NCBI GenBank assembly: GCA_023430825.1
Contig: JAEYYL010000101.1
Location: forward strand, 1-20,671
Source: Verrucomicrobiota bacterium
GTDB lineage: Bacteria > Verrucomicrobiota > Verrucomicrobiia > Opitutales > Opitutaceae
Direction of reading: 5' to 3'
DNA length: 20,671 nucleotides
In this document: in pieces, positions 7,350 through 16,512 of the stretch
How positions within the stretch are numbered: position 1 is the first letter of the stretch
How the letters are laid out: every line of letters begins with the position of its first letter
Notes under the pieces: generated by a model
The model's database searches: none
What the model was told of the DNA's origin: nothing
Seen by the model: the letters and a program-made list of their open reading frames with translations, nothing else
Translations under genes and position numbers: made by a program

Positions 7350-7943
7350 TCAGGCGCCGAGCTGGTATCGCGTGAAACGGCGGATCTGAAGGTTCTCGCC
7401 GATCTTGGTGATCTTCTCGGTGAGGACGTCCTTCACGGTTTTTTCCGGCAGCTTCACGAACGGCTGATCGAGCAGGCAGATCGTGGAGTAGAACTTGTCG
7501 AGCTTGCCTTCGACGATCTTCTGCACGGCCGCGGGCGGCTTGCCCTGGACCTGGGCGGCGGCGATCTCGCGTTCCTTGGCGAGGTCGGCTTCCGGGACCT
7601 GGTCGCGCGAAACGTAGAGCGGATTCGCGGCGGCGATCTGGAGGCAGACGTCCTTGCAGAACTGCTTGAAGTCCTCGTTGCGGGCGACGAAGTCGGTCTC
7701 GCAATTGACTTCGAGGAGCACGCCGACTTTGCCGCCGACGTGGATGTAGCTCTCGATCAGGCCCTGATTGGTGGCGCGATCGGCCTTCTTGGCGGCGGTC
7801 GCGGCGCCCTTCTTGCGCAGGATCGTGGTGGCTTCCTCGACGTTGCCGTTGGCTTCCGTGAGCGCTTTTTTGCAGTCGAGCAACCCGGCGCCGGTGGCGG
7901 CGCGCAGGTCGTTGACCATGGTGGCGGTGATGGTGACGGACAT
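7350..7943 (-). CDS. tsf: elongation factor Ts
   Basis: EF-Ts recycles EF-Tu by ejecting GDP during translation. The 197-residue protein begins with the UBA-like domain (VNDLRAATGAGLLDCKKAL, residues 10-28; NVEEATTILRKKG) and then has the conserved core ETDFVARNEDF near residues 80-90. At 197 residues it is shorter than the E. coli protein (about 280) and matches the single-core-repeat form known from Thermus and many other phyla. The start at 7943 lies 9 bases after the rpsB stop, giving the classic rpsB-tsf operon. The upstream sequence TTTTCCCA has no Shine-Dalgarno. A strong terminator follows. Confidence 0.97.
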   Translation of the reverse strand: MSVTITATMVNDLRAATGAGLLDCKKALTEANGNVEEATTILRKKGAATAAKKADRATNQGLIESYIHVGGKVGVLLEVNCETDFVARNEDFKQFCKDVCLQIAAANPLYVSRDQVPEADLAKEREIAAAQVQGKPPAAVQKIVEGKLDKFYSTICLLDQPFVKLPEKTVKDVLTEKITKIGENLQIRRFTRYQLGA

Positions 7944-7952
7944 TGGGAAAAC

Positions 7953-8843
7953 TTATTCGGCTTTGACGACGGCGCGCTTCGGGCGGGTGACCTTCTTCGG
8001 CGCAACGACTTCGGTTTCACCTTCGACGAGAGGCACGACGTCCGGGGGAAGCTCGACCTTGGAGAGGTCGATTTCCGGGGAGGCCGGCTCGGCGCCGATA
8101 CCGGCAGATGCGGCGGCGGCGGACTTGATGTCGGCGGCGCCACGGGCGGCACGGCGGCTGTCGCGCTGGGCGAGGCCGTTCTGGATCGCGGCGACGACGG
8201 TCTCGACGATGATGCGAATGGATTTCACCGCGTCGTCGTTGCCGGGGATGGGGTGCGAGAGGGTGGACGGGTCGGAATTCGTGTCGCAGATGCCGACGCA
8301 GGGGATGCCCGCGCGGGCGGCTTCGGCGACGGCGATCTTCTCGTGATTGACGTCGACCACGAACATCGCGGTCGGGAGGCCCGGCATGTCGACGATGCCG
8401 CTGAAATTCTTCTGCATGCGGACCATCTCGCGCTTGATGGCGGCGACTTCCTTGGAAGCGAGTTTCGCCATCTCACCGCTGAGCTCCTGCTGCTGGTATT
8501 TCTTATACTTCGCGATGGAGCGTTTGACGGTCTCGTAATTCGTGAGCGTGCCGCCGAGCCAGCGGTCGACGCAGAACGGCATGTTGGTGGACGTCGCGGC
8601 TTCGCGGACGATGTCCTTGGCCTGGCGCTTGGTGCCGACGAAGAGGATGTTGCCGCCGTTGGCGACGGTGTCCTCGATGAAGGTGCAGGCTTTTTCGAGC
8701 GCGACGTGGGTTTTGCCGAGGTCGATGATGCTGATGCCCTGACGGTGATCGAAGACGAAAGGCTTCGAGCGGGGATTCCAGCGCTTGGTTTGGTGCCCGA
8801 AATGCACGCCGGCATCGAGCAGGTCTTTAGGAGTGACGTTCAT
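7953..8843 (-). CDS. rpsB: 30S ribosomal protein S2
   Basis: S2 is a component of the small ribosomal subunit. The start at 8843 gives MNVTPKDLLDAGVHFGHQTKRWNP, the conserved N-terminus. The frame extends about 59 codons further upstream but without S2 similarity. Typical blocks follow: FVFDHRQGISIIDLGKT, ILFVGTKRQAKDIV, RWLGGTLTNYETV and GIPCVGICDTNSDP. The protein has 296 residues against about 240 in E. coli. The excess is an Ala/Pro/Val-rich charged tail after about residue 230, ending in a basic segment (KKVTRPKRAVVKAE). No Shine-Dalgarno precedes the ATG. The 195-base spacer to the divergent tRNA gene must hold its promoter and leader. Confidence 0.97.
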   Translation of the reverse strand: MNVTPKDLLDAGVHFGHQTKRWNPRSKPFVFDHRQGISIIDLGKTHVALEKACTFIEDTVANGGNILFVGTKRQAKDIVREAATSTNMPFCVDRWLGGTLTNYETVKRSIAKYKKYQQQELSGEMAKLASKEVAAIKREMVRMQKNFSGIVDMPGLPTAMFVVDVNHEKIAVAEAARAGIPCVGICDTNSDPSTLSHPIPGNDDAVKSIRIIVETVVAAIQNGLAQRDSRRAARGAADIKSAAAASAGIGAEPASPEIDLSKVELPPDVVPLVEGETEVVAPKKVTRPKRAVVKAE

Positions 8844-8994
8844 GTGATCTATGTTTCTCGAAACACAGGTCGGCCGATGGGCCGCCTTGCGATCGTGAGG
8901 ACTGATGGTTGATGTGTTAACTAACGGAGCGGTCGAAAACAGAGGGCGGCGTGGGGGCTGGCAAGCGCGAACTGGGAAATTTCCGAAATCGGGG

Positions 8995-9023
8995 TTGACA
9001 GAGAAAAACGCGGGGAGCACGTT
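8995..9023 (+). promoter_or_regulatory. sigma-70-type promoter of the initiator tRNA gene
   Basis: A perfect -35 box TTGACA (8995-9000) is followed after 17 bases by CACGTT (9018-9023), a weak -10. Transcription would start just before the tRNA at 9039. The -10 assignment is uncertain. Confidence 0.5.
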
Positions 9024-9038
9024 CCGCGTCCCGTTTGT

Positions 9039-9115
<77 letters not shown>

Positions 9116-9120
9116 ATTTG

Positions 9121-9152
9121 AAAGCCCTCCCACTGCTCGGGAGGGCTTTTTT
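9121..9152 (+). terminator. Rho-independent terminator of the tRNA gene
   Basis: An 11-bp stem (AAAGCCCTCCC / GGGAGGGCTTT) with a 7-base loop ends in six T. It starts 5 bases after the tRNA CCA end. Confidence 0.93.
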
Positions 9153-9283
9153 GTTGGGTGATTGCACGGCGTAGCGTGTCAGGACTCACGGGGGGCGGAC
9201 CCTCGCCATGGGCCCGCGCTTTTCCGTCCCAGCGCTTCTTACGGCTGTAATCCGCGCCCGTCCCTTGCGGGTTCGGACCAGTG

Positions 9284-10774
9284 TCAGCTCGATGCGATAT
9301 GGGGTGCCCGGTCGTCATCGATCGCCGGAAACGCGTTCGCGAAGGTCTCGCGGATGCGGTCTTCGTCCGGTGCGTGCGCGAGCACGGTGACCTGGTCCCA
9401 GCCTTGCAATCGCGTTTCGCCCTTGGGCAGCACGACTTGGTCGCCGCGAGTGACCAGCGTGATGACCGCGCCTTCCGGAAGGGAGAGATCGCGGATGCGC
9501 GGGCCTTCGGTTCCTTTCGGTCCGGGGAGATCGATGACGACGACATCGTAGTCGCTTTTCGCCATGGTGATCATTTCAAGGTTGAAGAGCGCCTTGGGCC
9601 GCGCCGGCTGGGAAAGCCCGAGCCATCGGGCGACGGTTCCGAGCGTCGAACCCTGCACAAGGATCGACAGGATGACGGCAAAGAACACCAGGTTGAACAC
9701 TTCGTTGCCGAGTTGGAGGCCCGCGGCGGCGGGATAGGTGGCCAGGACGATCGGGACCGCGCCGCGCAAGCCGGCCCATGAGGCGAACACCCGGTCGCGG
9801 AAGCTTAAACTCATTCCCAGCGTGCCGAGGAAAACCGCCAGCGGCCGCGCGATGAACGTCAGCACGAGGAACAACAACAGGCCTTGCAGCCAGACTTCCG
9901 ACCATTCGCGCGGAAACACCAGCAGACCCATCAGCACGAACATGCCGATGTTCACGATGGTCGACAGCGCCTCCGAGAAGTTCAGCACGCCCTGCTTGTG
10001 CACGAAAGGCCGGTTGCCCATGACGAAGCCGGCCGTGAACACGGCGAGCATGCCGCTCGCCTGCGCCAGTTCGGCCACGCCATACGTCAGCAGCACGAGG
10101 CCGACGAAGAGCACGTAATAGTAGCCGCGGTCCTGCGGGGTGAGCCGGTTGAACAGCCAGAGCGTGATCCGGCCGGCGACGTATCCAATAATTGGACCGG
10201 CGCCGAATTTCCAGAAGAAGAGCAGCACGTCGGCGCTGCCGAATTTCTCGCCGGAGGCGAGCGTCGCGACGGCGACGGTGGTCAGCAAGATCGCCATCGG
10301 ATCGTTCGCGGCGCTCTCGATTTCCACGGTCGAGGAAAGGCGCGGCGGAAGCGATTGCCGGCGGAGGATGGAGAAGATCGCTGCGGCGTCGGTCGACGAG
10401 ATGATCACGGCCAGGAGCAACGACAGTTCCATCGACCAGCCGAGGACCCAGCGGAGCACGGCAAAGGTGACGGCCGCGGTGAGCAGCACGCCCCAGGTGG
10501 CGAGCCCGCCGGCGGGGAGGGCGACCGCGCGGAAATCGGCTCGCTTGGTCATGAACCCGCCGTGGAAAAGGATGAACACCAGCGCGAGATTCGCGGCCTG
10601 ATTGGTCAGCACCATGTCGTCGAAATGCCAGAGATTGAGCACGTCGCTGCCGCAGACGATACCGGTGCCCAGCGCCACGAGGATCACCGGCACGCTCCAG
10701 CGCTCGAGCCAGACGGAGGCGATCACGACTGCGACGAGTAAGGCCGGGAGGATGAGGTAGAGAGTCAACAGCAT
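9284..10774 (-). CDS. nhaP2: CPA1 cation/proton antiporter, NhaP2 (CvrA) type with TrkA-C domain
   Basis: This is a 496-residue inner-membrane antiporter that exchanges K+ or Na+ for H+. About 12 hydrophobic helices fill residues 1-400. Family marks are FILFHGGF (68-74), the SSTDAAAIFSIL segment (126-137) and the ion-binding Asn157-Asp158 in ESAANDPMAILLT, plus SWAGLRGAVPIVLATYP later. Residues about 410-475 form a soluble RCK/TrkA-C domain (RIRDLSLPEGAVITLVTRGDQVVLPKGETRLQGWDQVTVLA), which senses nucleotides or ions in relatives. E. coli NhaP2 is longer (about 580 residues) with an extra CorC-like domain that is absent here. K+ specificity follows from the subfamily and is not shown. The gene follows the LysR gene on the same strand with a 146-base gap. 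Confidence 0.93.
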   Translation of the reverse strand: MLLTLYLILPALLVAVVIASVWLERWSVPVILVALGTGIVCGSDVLNLWHFDDMVLTNQAANLALVFILFHGGFMTKRADFRAVALPAGGLATWGVLLTAAVTFAVLRWVLGWSMELSLLLAVIISSTDAAAIFSILRRQSLPPRLSSTVEIESAANDPMAILLTTVAVATLASGEKFGSADVLLFFWKFGAGPIIGYVAGRITLWLFNRLTPQDRGYYYVLFVGLVLLTYGVAELAQASGMLAVFTAGFVMGNRPFVHKQGVLNFSEALSTIVNIGMFVLMGLLVFPREWSEVWLQGLLLFLVLTFIARPLAVFLGTLGMSLSFRDRVFASWAGLRGAVPIVLATYPAAAGLQLGNEVFNLVFFAVILSILVQGSTLGTVARWLGLSQPARPKALFNLEMITMAKSDYDVVVIDLPGPKGTEGPRIRDLSLPEGAVITLVTRGDQVVLPKGETRLQGWDQVTVLAHAPDEDRIRETFANAFPAIDDDRAPHIASS

Positions 10775-10882
10775 GGAAATATTTCGTCTGACGGGATGCG
10801 ATAGCGGTGCGGATGCAACCTCGCACCGAAAAAGGAATAAAAGATCGCGATCGTGGGCGCGAGGGTCGCGGGTGAAAGGTGG

Positions 10883-10900
10883 TGAGGGCGCCGCGGCTTC
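10883..10900 (+). repeat. partial copy of the 27-bp dispersed repeat
   Basis: GAGGGCGCCGCGGCTTCA differs at one base from the inner part of the copy at 1349-1375. It lies in the 146-base gap between the LysR and antiporter genes. Confidence 0.5.
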
Positions 10901-10920
10901 AGGTTTTTTCAGGGCGCCAA

Positions 10921-11814
10921 CTATGCGGACGCTCGCTTTCGCGTCAGCGCGTTCACGAGTTCACGGACCGGCTCGGTGATTTTGCCGCGGTGCCACGCGA
11001 CCTGCAGTTCCCATTTCACGGGGGCGCCGCGCAGCGGCCGGAACGTCACGCCGGGAACTTTGAAGCCCTGGACCAGCGCAGGGAGCAGGGTGACGGCGTT
11101 TTCCGCGACCAGGAGGGTAAGGGTGTGCGCCAGGCCGCTCGCGTTTTCCACGATCTTCGGCCGGAAGCCGGCGCGGCGGCAGATTTGAACCAGCCAGGGG
11201 TTGAAGCCGGGGATGTCGTCGGGCGTCGCGCCGACGAACATTTCGCGGCGCAAACTGGCGAGCGCGATGTCGTCGCCGTCCGCGAGGGGATGCGTATCCG
11301 GCAGCGCGACGAGGACGGGAAAGGTTGCGATGCGTCGAACGAAGAACTCGCGCGCGATCGCGGCGTTGAGATTGCCGAGGACGGCGACGTCGAGTTCGCC
11401 GCGCCGCAAGGCGGCGATCTGGTCGCCGGGGGAGAGATCGACCAGGTGAAATTTGGTTTCGGGATGAGATCGCCGGACGGCGGCGAGAGCCGGAGTGAGG
11501 TATCCGCCGGCGGCCGACATCAGATAGCCGATGCGCACGGACGCACTGCGACCGCGCGCGAGGTTCCGCGCTTCGGCCACGACGATATCGGCCTTGGCGA
11601 CCACCGGGCGCATGCCTTCGAGCAGCACGTGGCCGGCGGCGGTCAACGCCACGCCGCTGTGGCCGCGGGCGAGCAACTGCCCGCCGATTTCGGCCTCCAG
11701 CGTTTGCATCTGGCGGGTGAGGGTGGACTGCGCGACGTGCAGCTGCTCCGCCGCGCGGCTGAGGCTGCCGAACTCGGCGATGGCGAAGAGCGAGCGCAGC
11801 AGATCCAGGTTCAC
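10921..11814 (-). CDS. LysR-type transcriptional regulator
   Basis: This is a 297-residue DNA-binding regulator. The GTG start at 11814 places the winged helix-turn-helix at the very N-terminus (LDLLRSLFAIAEFGSLSRAA, then QLHVAQSTLTRQMQTLE), as is usual for the family. An ATG at 11862 would add 16 residues without similarity and lies inside a palindrome that looks like the operator. The effector domain covers about 88-290, with SVRIGYLMSAAGGYLTPAL, GELDVAVLG and a late GVTFRPL. The ligand cannot be told. The gene lies 92 bases after pyruvate kinase and 146 bases ahead of the antiporter, all on one strand. Paired T-N11-A palindromes suggest autoregulation and control of the VOC gene at 13917. 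Confidence 0.93.
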   Translation of the reverse strand: MNLDLLRSLFAIAEFGSLSRAAEQLHVAQSTLTRQMQTLEAEIGGQLLARGHSGVALTAAGHVLLEGMRPVVAKADIVVAEARNLARGRSASVRIGYLMSAAGGYLTPALAAVRRSHPETKFHLVDLSPGDQIAALRRGELDVAVLGNLNAAIAREFFVRRIATFPVLVALPDTHPLADGDDIALASLRREMFVGATPDDIPGFNPWLVQICRRAGFRPKIVENASGLAHTLTLLVAENAVTLLPALVQGFKVPGVTFRPLRGAPVKWELQVAWHRGKITEPVRELVNALTRKRASA

Positions 11815-11859
11815 GTCCGGCGAGCCTGATCGCGGTGCGCGCGAGCGCAAGCCGGAGGG

Positions 11860-11876
11860 CATGCGTGATGCGCATG
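11860..11876. promoter_or_regulatory. putative LysR operator upstream of the LysR gene
   Basis: CATGCG-TGATG-CGCATG is a perfect 6-bp inverted repeat with a 5-base centre. It contains the LysR-type T-N11-A core (T11862, A11874) and lies 46 bases before the GTG start. The same ATGCG-N5-CGCAT design occurs at 13973-13991. Binding is inferred. Confidence 0.5.
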
Positions 11877-11906
11877 TGGCGCGGGGGTGCGGCCACACCC
11901 GTGCGG

Positions 11907-13313
<1,407 letters not shown>

Positions 13314-13392
13314 GATGCTTTCGAATGAACCGGGCCCGAGGAGAGCGCTACTCAAATCATTGCGCCGGTGGCCATGGGCCGGCGGAGGTGCC

Positions 13393-13917
13393 TCAGCGCT
13401 CGGCCAGGAGCGAGTCCAGCTGCAGCGGTTCGGTGGTCATGGCGAGCGAGCCGTCGGTTTTGCGCGGCCATTCCGCGCGGGGGCGATCCCGATAGAGTTC
13501 GAGCCCGTTGCCGTCGGGGTCGCGGAGATAGAGCGCCTCGCTGACACCATGGTCGGCGGCTCCGTCGAGCCTGATCCCGTGCGCCAGCAGGCGACGGAGC
13601 GCGTTGGCGAGATCCGCGCGGGTGGGGTAGAGGATCGCGGCGTGGTAGAGGCCGGTGGTGCCGCGCGGCGGCGGCGAGCCTCCCTCGCTGTCCCATACGT
13701 TCAATCCGATGTGGTGATGGTATCCGCCGGCGGAGAGAAACGCCGCGCTGCGGCCGAACCGCTCGGTCACCTCGAATCCGAGCACGTCGCGGTAGAACGC
13801 GATCGCGCGCTCGAGGTTCGCCACCTTGAGATGGACGTGGCCGATGGATGCGCCGGTGGCGATCGGGCGGTCGGCGGCGGTGGGGCCGGCGGGGAGGCGG
13901 GAAGCGTTGGTTTTCAT
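13393..13917 (-). CDS. VOC superfamily (glyoxalase/catechol-dioxygenase-like) protein
   Basis: This 174-residue protein is a single metal-binding VOC unit of the CatE/glyoxalase type. It opens with IGHVHLKVANLERAIAFYRDVLGFEV (25-50). Metal ligands are likely His27 or His29, His92 (GLYHAAIL) and Glu140 in DPDGNGLELYRDRP. A HHHIGLNVW segment (67-75) is typical of the catechol-2,3-dioxygenase-like branch. The substrate is unknown; activity on aromatic or quinone-like compounds is a family-based guess. A palindrome with a LysR T-N11-A core is centred about 65 bases upstream of the start, the usual place for a LysR recognition site. Pyruvate kinase follows 79 bases downstream. Confidence 0.9.
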   Translation of the reverse strand: MKTNASRLPAGPTAADRPIATGASIGHVHLKVANLERAIAFYRDVLGFEVTERFGRSAAFLSAGGYHHHIGLNVWDSEGGSPPPRGTTGLYHAAILYPTRADLANALRRLLAHGIRLDGAADHGVSEALYLRDPDGNGLELYRDRPRAEWPRKTDGSLAMTTEPLQLDSLLAER

Positions 13918-13972
13918 GCTGCGAGCTTATCCCCAACGTCGGCAGGTCGCCACTGCGTCCGCCGAAGGCCGT

Positions 13973-13991
13973 CCATGCGCATCGCGCATGG
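13973..13991. promoter_or_regulatory. putative LysR operator between the VOC gene and a divergent small gene
   Basis: CCATGCGCATCGCGCATGG is a perfect 8-bp inverted repeat around ATC. It has the T-N11-A core (T13976, A13988) and shares the ATGCG-N5-CGCAT design with the palindrome before the LysR gene. Centred near -65 of the VOC start and -65 of the small gene at 14047, it could serve either. As RNA it could also form a hairpin, but no T run follows. Confidence 0.5.
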
Positions 13992-14046
13992 CTGAGCGGC
14001 GTTCCGTGCAGTAGGCGGGGCCGGCGGGAGCGGCTAGACTGGCGGC

Positions 14047-14286
14047 ATGAAAACGCCACCCCAGCGATATCCAGAGAAACGCAATCCGGCCGGACGACCG
14101 CAGAACGGGGCCCGCTTTCCCGCTGATAAGCCGTCGGTCGCGAGAGACCGACGCGACGCTCCCGACACGGCGCGCCGTCGCTACCCGTCGCTTTCCGACG
14201 ACAACCAGCCGCCGCTTTTCCCCGTTCGCCTGGTCGCGCTGGTGGCGATTGTCGCGATCATCCTCGTGCTCGCCTATCGCACCTGA
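14047..14286 (+). CDS. small basic single-pass membrane protein
   Basis: This 79-residue protein has no recognised family. Residues 1-55 are polar, Pro/Arg-rich and probably disordered. Residues 59-77 (PVRLVALVAIVAIILVLAY) form one membrane helix at the extreme C-terminus, leaving a two-residue tail. That suggests a tail-anchored protein with its basic part in the cytoplasm. The gene at 15572 encodes a protein of the same size, charge and layout, and the two flank the metallophosphoesterase. It is divergent from the VOC gene, with a candidate operator between them. The existence of the gene rests on the clean helix and open frame only. Confidence 0.6.
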   Translation: MKTPPQRYPEKRNPAGRPQNGARFPADKPSVARDRRDAPDTARRRYPSLSDDNQPPLFPVRLVALVAIVAIILVLAYRT

Positions 14287-14702
14287 CCGACCGTCATACG
14301 CGCGGGTTTTCCCGGCCGTCGCCGCCGTTGATCGAGTGTCGGGCGCGGGAGGCGCCCGAAGGCTTGACAACGTTTTTATACAGCCCAGAGCTCCCTCTAC
14401 AGTGAACCCGAACACGCAACAGAATTTTATTTTCTGCGCCCGCCAGCCCCTGGCGACGGGTGTTGCGTTGTATATCTGCCCGGTGCGGCCCGGAGCCGCG
14501 AGCTGACGGCGGGCGCGTGGAGCGCCCGGACCTGAAGCGCGGCCCCGGGAAAACCTCGACCGGATTTTCTGCCGCGGCGCGACCGGCGTGGTCGCGCGCG
14601 CGAGGCCTCACGCGATCGCCCTTCAAGCCGGTCGCATCCTGAAAACACCTCCCTCATCCGCCGAGCGTGCGCGGCTGAGCGGATTCAGCCTGGACGATTC
14701 CC
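14287..14702. other. 416-base non-coding stretch with a hairpin cluster
   Basis: I find no supported gene. The region has perfect hairpins at 14339-14359, 14441-14455, 14485-14499, 14510-14528 and 14578-14596, and a local AT-rich patch (14364-14433). TTGACA occurs at 14364-14369 without a good -10 at normal spacing. The first hairpin could help terminate the upstream small gene, although no T run follows directly. The end of the stretch should hold the leader of the phosphoesterase gene. Confidence 0.6.
14339..14596 (+). ncRNA. candidate structured RNA or structured leader (unassigned)
   Basis: Four perfect stems of 5 to 8 bp, each closing a 5-base loop, occur in 258 bases, two with nearly identical arms (CGGGCGC/GCGCCCG at 14340-14358 and 14510-14528). 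Between them an outer stem ACGCAACA/TGTTGCGT (14414-14421, 14461-14468) encloses CGCCAG-CCC-CTGGCG and a possible AGAA/TTCT arm, giving a three-way-junction-like shape. No known RNA family (6S, tmRNA, SRP, RNase P or a common riboswitch) was recognised. Strand is assumed from the downstream gene. GC-rich DNA gives chance hairpins, so this is tentative. Confidence 0.25.
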
Positions 14703-15425
14703 ATGACCCTACTTCACGTGACCGATTTCCATTTCAACAAGCGCTGGTTCGACTGGCTGCTTCATCATGCGCCCGCGCACGACCTGGTCGTCATGTCGGG
14801 CGACCTGCTCGACCTCACGCTCGCGACGCCTCAGCGGCGGCAGAAAGACTGGGTGTCCGGCTGGCTGCGCGATTTTCCGCGGGCGATCGCGGTCTGCAGC
14901 GGAAATCACGATTTGGAGTGGGACTCCTCGGTCGGTCGCTGGACCCCGGCGTATTGGCTGCGTGAAATCGATAATCCGCTGGTCTGGACCGATGGCCAGC
15001 GCGTGACGCTCGACGGTATTTCGTTGCTCAATATCGGTGCGACCACGCGACCGAAGGGGGCGCCGGCGGATGTTTGGGTGGTGCACGCGCCGCCGAGCCG
15101 GACGCTCGTTGCGCTGCGACCGAGCGGCGACGACGGGGGCGATCCCGATCTCGTGGCCGCGATCCGGCGTCATGCGCCGCGGTTGGTGCTTTCCGGTCAT
15201 GTGCACACTCCGCTGCATTGGCGGGAGCATCGCGACGGCACGCTGTTGCTGAACCCCGGCTGCGAGCCCGGCGCGCGGTTCCCGAACCACATTCTCGTGG
15301 AGACGCAGCAGATGAGCAGCCGGCTCATCCGCGATCCTGACGGCCCGGATCGCGACGACGCGCTTTGCGCGGCGGATGAAGCGGTGGCCGACGACGCGGC
15401 GGTCAGCACAGCACTCGCCGCCTAG
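14703..15425 (+). CDS. calcineurin-like metallophosphoesterase
   Basis: This is a 240-residue soluble two-metal phosphoesterase. All signature blocks are present: DxH (Asp8, His10 in TDFHF), GD (Gly33-Asp34 in MSGDLLDLT), GNHD (67-70), a lone His in WVVHAPPS (about 126) and GHVH (about 165-168, LSGHVHTPLH). The small size, the lack of a signal peptide and the SGHVHTP ending of the core resemble the YfcE/Icc-like group of uncharacterised phosphoesterases; the substrate is unknown. The C-terminal 25 residues are acidic and Ala-rich without similarity. The start at 14703 has no Shine-Dalgarno but the usual TTCCC before ATG. It lies between two small membrane-protein genes on the same strand and may form a unit with them. 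Confidence 0.9.
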   Translation: MTLLHVTDFHFNKRWFDWLLHHAPAHDLVVMSGDLLDLTLATPQRRQKDWVSGWLRDFPRAIAVCSGNHDLEWDSSVGRWTPAYWLREIDNPLVWTDGQRVTLDGISLLNIGATTRPKGAPADVWVVHAPPSRTLVALRPSGDDGGDPDLVAAIRRHAPRLVLSGHVHTPLHWREHRDGTLLLNPGCEPGARFPNHILVETQQMSSRLIRDPDGPDRDDALCAADEAVADDAAVSTALAA

Positions 15426-15571
15426 CCGACGGGTCGAGCCCGATCGATTCGATCAATCCCCAAGCCTTCATTACCATGACACTTTTCAATCATCATTCTT
15501 CCTCTTCGCTTCAGTCGTTCTTCCAGAAAGCCGTGGAGCGGCACGGGTCCGCGGGCACGTCGCGCCCGAAT

Positions 15572-15793
15572 ATGAAAACGGAGAACAAACGCCGCGATTC
15601 GTCCGGGGTGCGCCGGACGTCGGCCCCGCTGGTCGACCGGCCGCGCCGCGAGCCGCGGGTCGGAGAGCGCCCGTCTCGGACGCCGCTGGGAGACGCGGAT
15701 TACGAGATCGATGCCTTTTGGATCGGCTTCGTGCGGCTCGTGGTCTTCGGGGCGGTTTTCGCAACGATGATATGGCTGCTGACGCGCGCGTGA
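15572..15793 (+). CDS. small basic single-pass membrane protein
   Basis: This encodes 73 residues from the ATG at 15572. An ATG at 15476 would give 105 residues, but the added part has AT-rich, low-complexity codons (Ser/His/Phe) unlike its neighbours and is more likely leader. The first 45 residues are Arg/Pro-rich and polar; a short acidic stretch (DADYEID) follows, then one C-terminal membrane helix (FWIGFVRLVVFGAVFATMIWLL). The layout mirrors the protein at 14047: MKT start, basic disordered part, C-terminal helix and a two-residue tail. No family was recognised. A 7-bp CG hairpin (15783-15800) spans the stop codon, ahead of the convergent aldolase gene, and may act as a two-way terminator. 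Confidence 0.55.
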   Translation: MKTENKRRDSSGVRRTSAPLVDRPRREPRVGERPSRTPLGDADYEIDAFWIGFVRLVVFGAVFATMIWLLTRA

Positions 15794-15828
15794 GCGCGCG
15801 GCGGCGGGGGCTGCGAGGCGCGCGGCGC

Positions 15829-16512
15829 TCAGCCGCGCAGTTTCGCTTTGACGCTTTTCACGCGGGCGAGGGTGTCGCGCACGTTGTGCTCGATGCCGGT
15901 CCAGTCCTTGGCGGCGAGAAGTTCCTTGGTGACGAGGTTGCTGCCCATGCCCATGGCGGCGACGCCGGCGCCGAGCCAGGCGGTCAGCGATTCCTCGGAG
16001 GATTCGACGCCGCCGGTGGGCATGATGCGGGTCCACGGCATCGGCCCCATCACGTTTTTCACGAAGCCGGGACCGCCGACTTCCTTGCCGGGAAACACCT
16101 TCACGATTTCGCAGCCGAGTTCCTGCGCGTTGGAGATTTCGGTCGCGCTGCCGCAGCCGGGCGAGTAGGGGACCATGCGGCGGTTGCAGACCTTGGCGAC
16201 TTCGGCGTTGAGGGAGGGGCCGACGACGAAGTTCGCGCCGCAATTGATATAGAGGGCGGCGGTGTAGGGGTCGACGATCGAGCCGACGCCGAGGATGAGC
16301 GAGGGATCGGCTTTGGCGAAGTGGCGTTCGAGTTCGGAGAACACCTCCCACGCGTGATCGCCGCGGTTGACGAATTCGACGAGCTTGCAACCGCCGCGGC
16401 TGATGGCGGCGACGACGTTCTTCGCGGTGTCGAGGTCAGGGTGATAGAAAACCGGCACGACGCTGATGTCGTAGATTGCGTTGAGCACCTGCATGCGCGT
16501 GTAGCGAGCCAT
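15829..16512 (-). CDS. eda: 2-keto-3-deoxy-6-phosphogluconate (KDPG) aldolase family protein
   Basis: This class I aldolase family splits KDPG into pyruvate and glyceraldehyde 3-phosphate, the last step of the Entner-Doudoroff and uronate pathways. The 227 residues from the ATG at 16512 show the active-site Glu46 and Arg50 (LVEFVNRGD), the GVGSIVD motif (75-81), and the Schiff-base Lys138 in EIVKVFPGKEVGGPGF, followed by RIMPTGGVE (162-170). The frame is open 73 codons further upstream without family similarity. Close relatives act on KDPG or on KDPGal, so exact specificity is open. It is divergent from the GH115 gene with a 222-base gap, which fits use of released glucuronic acid. Confidence 0.92.
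   Translation of the reverse strand: MARYTRMQVLNAIYDISVVPVFYHPDLDTAKNVVAAISRGGCKLVEFVNRGDHAWEVFSELERHFAKADPSLILGVGSIVDPYTAALYINCGANFVVGPSLNAEVAKVCNRRMVPYSPGCGSATEISNAQELGCEIVKVFPGKEVGGPGFVKNVMGPMPWTRIMPTGGVESSEESLTAWLGAGVAAMGMGSNLVTKELLAAKDWTGIEHNVRDTLARVKSVKAKLRG

Noticed and set aside
7182..8912. Long plus-strand open frame (576 codons) opposite tsf and rpsB
   Set aside because: It is antisense to two certain translation genes and reflects third-position GC bias; its product is Asp/Gly/Val-rich with no domain.
14364..14382. TTGACA with TATACA as a promoter
   Set aside because: The spacer is only 7 bases; at 16-18 bases no -10-like hexamer occurs, so it is not called as a promoter.
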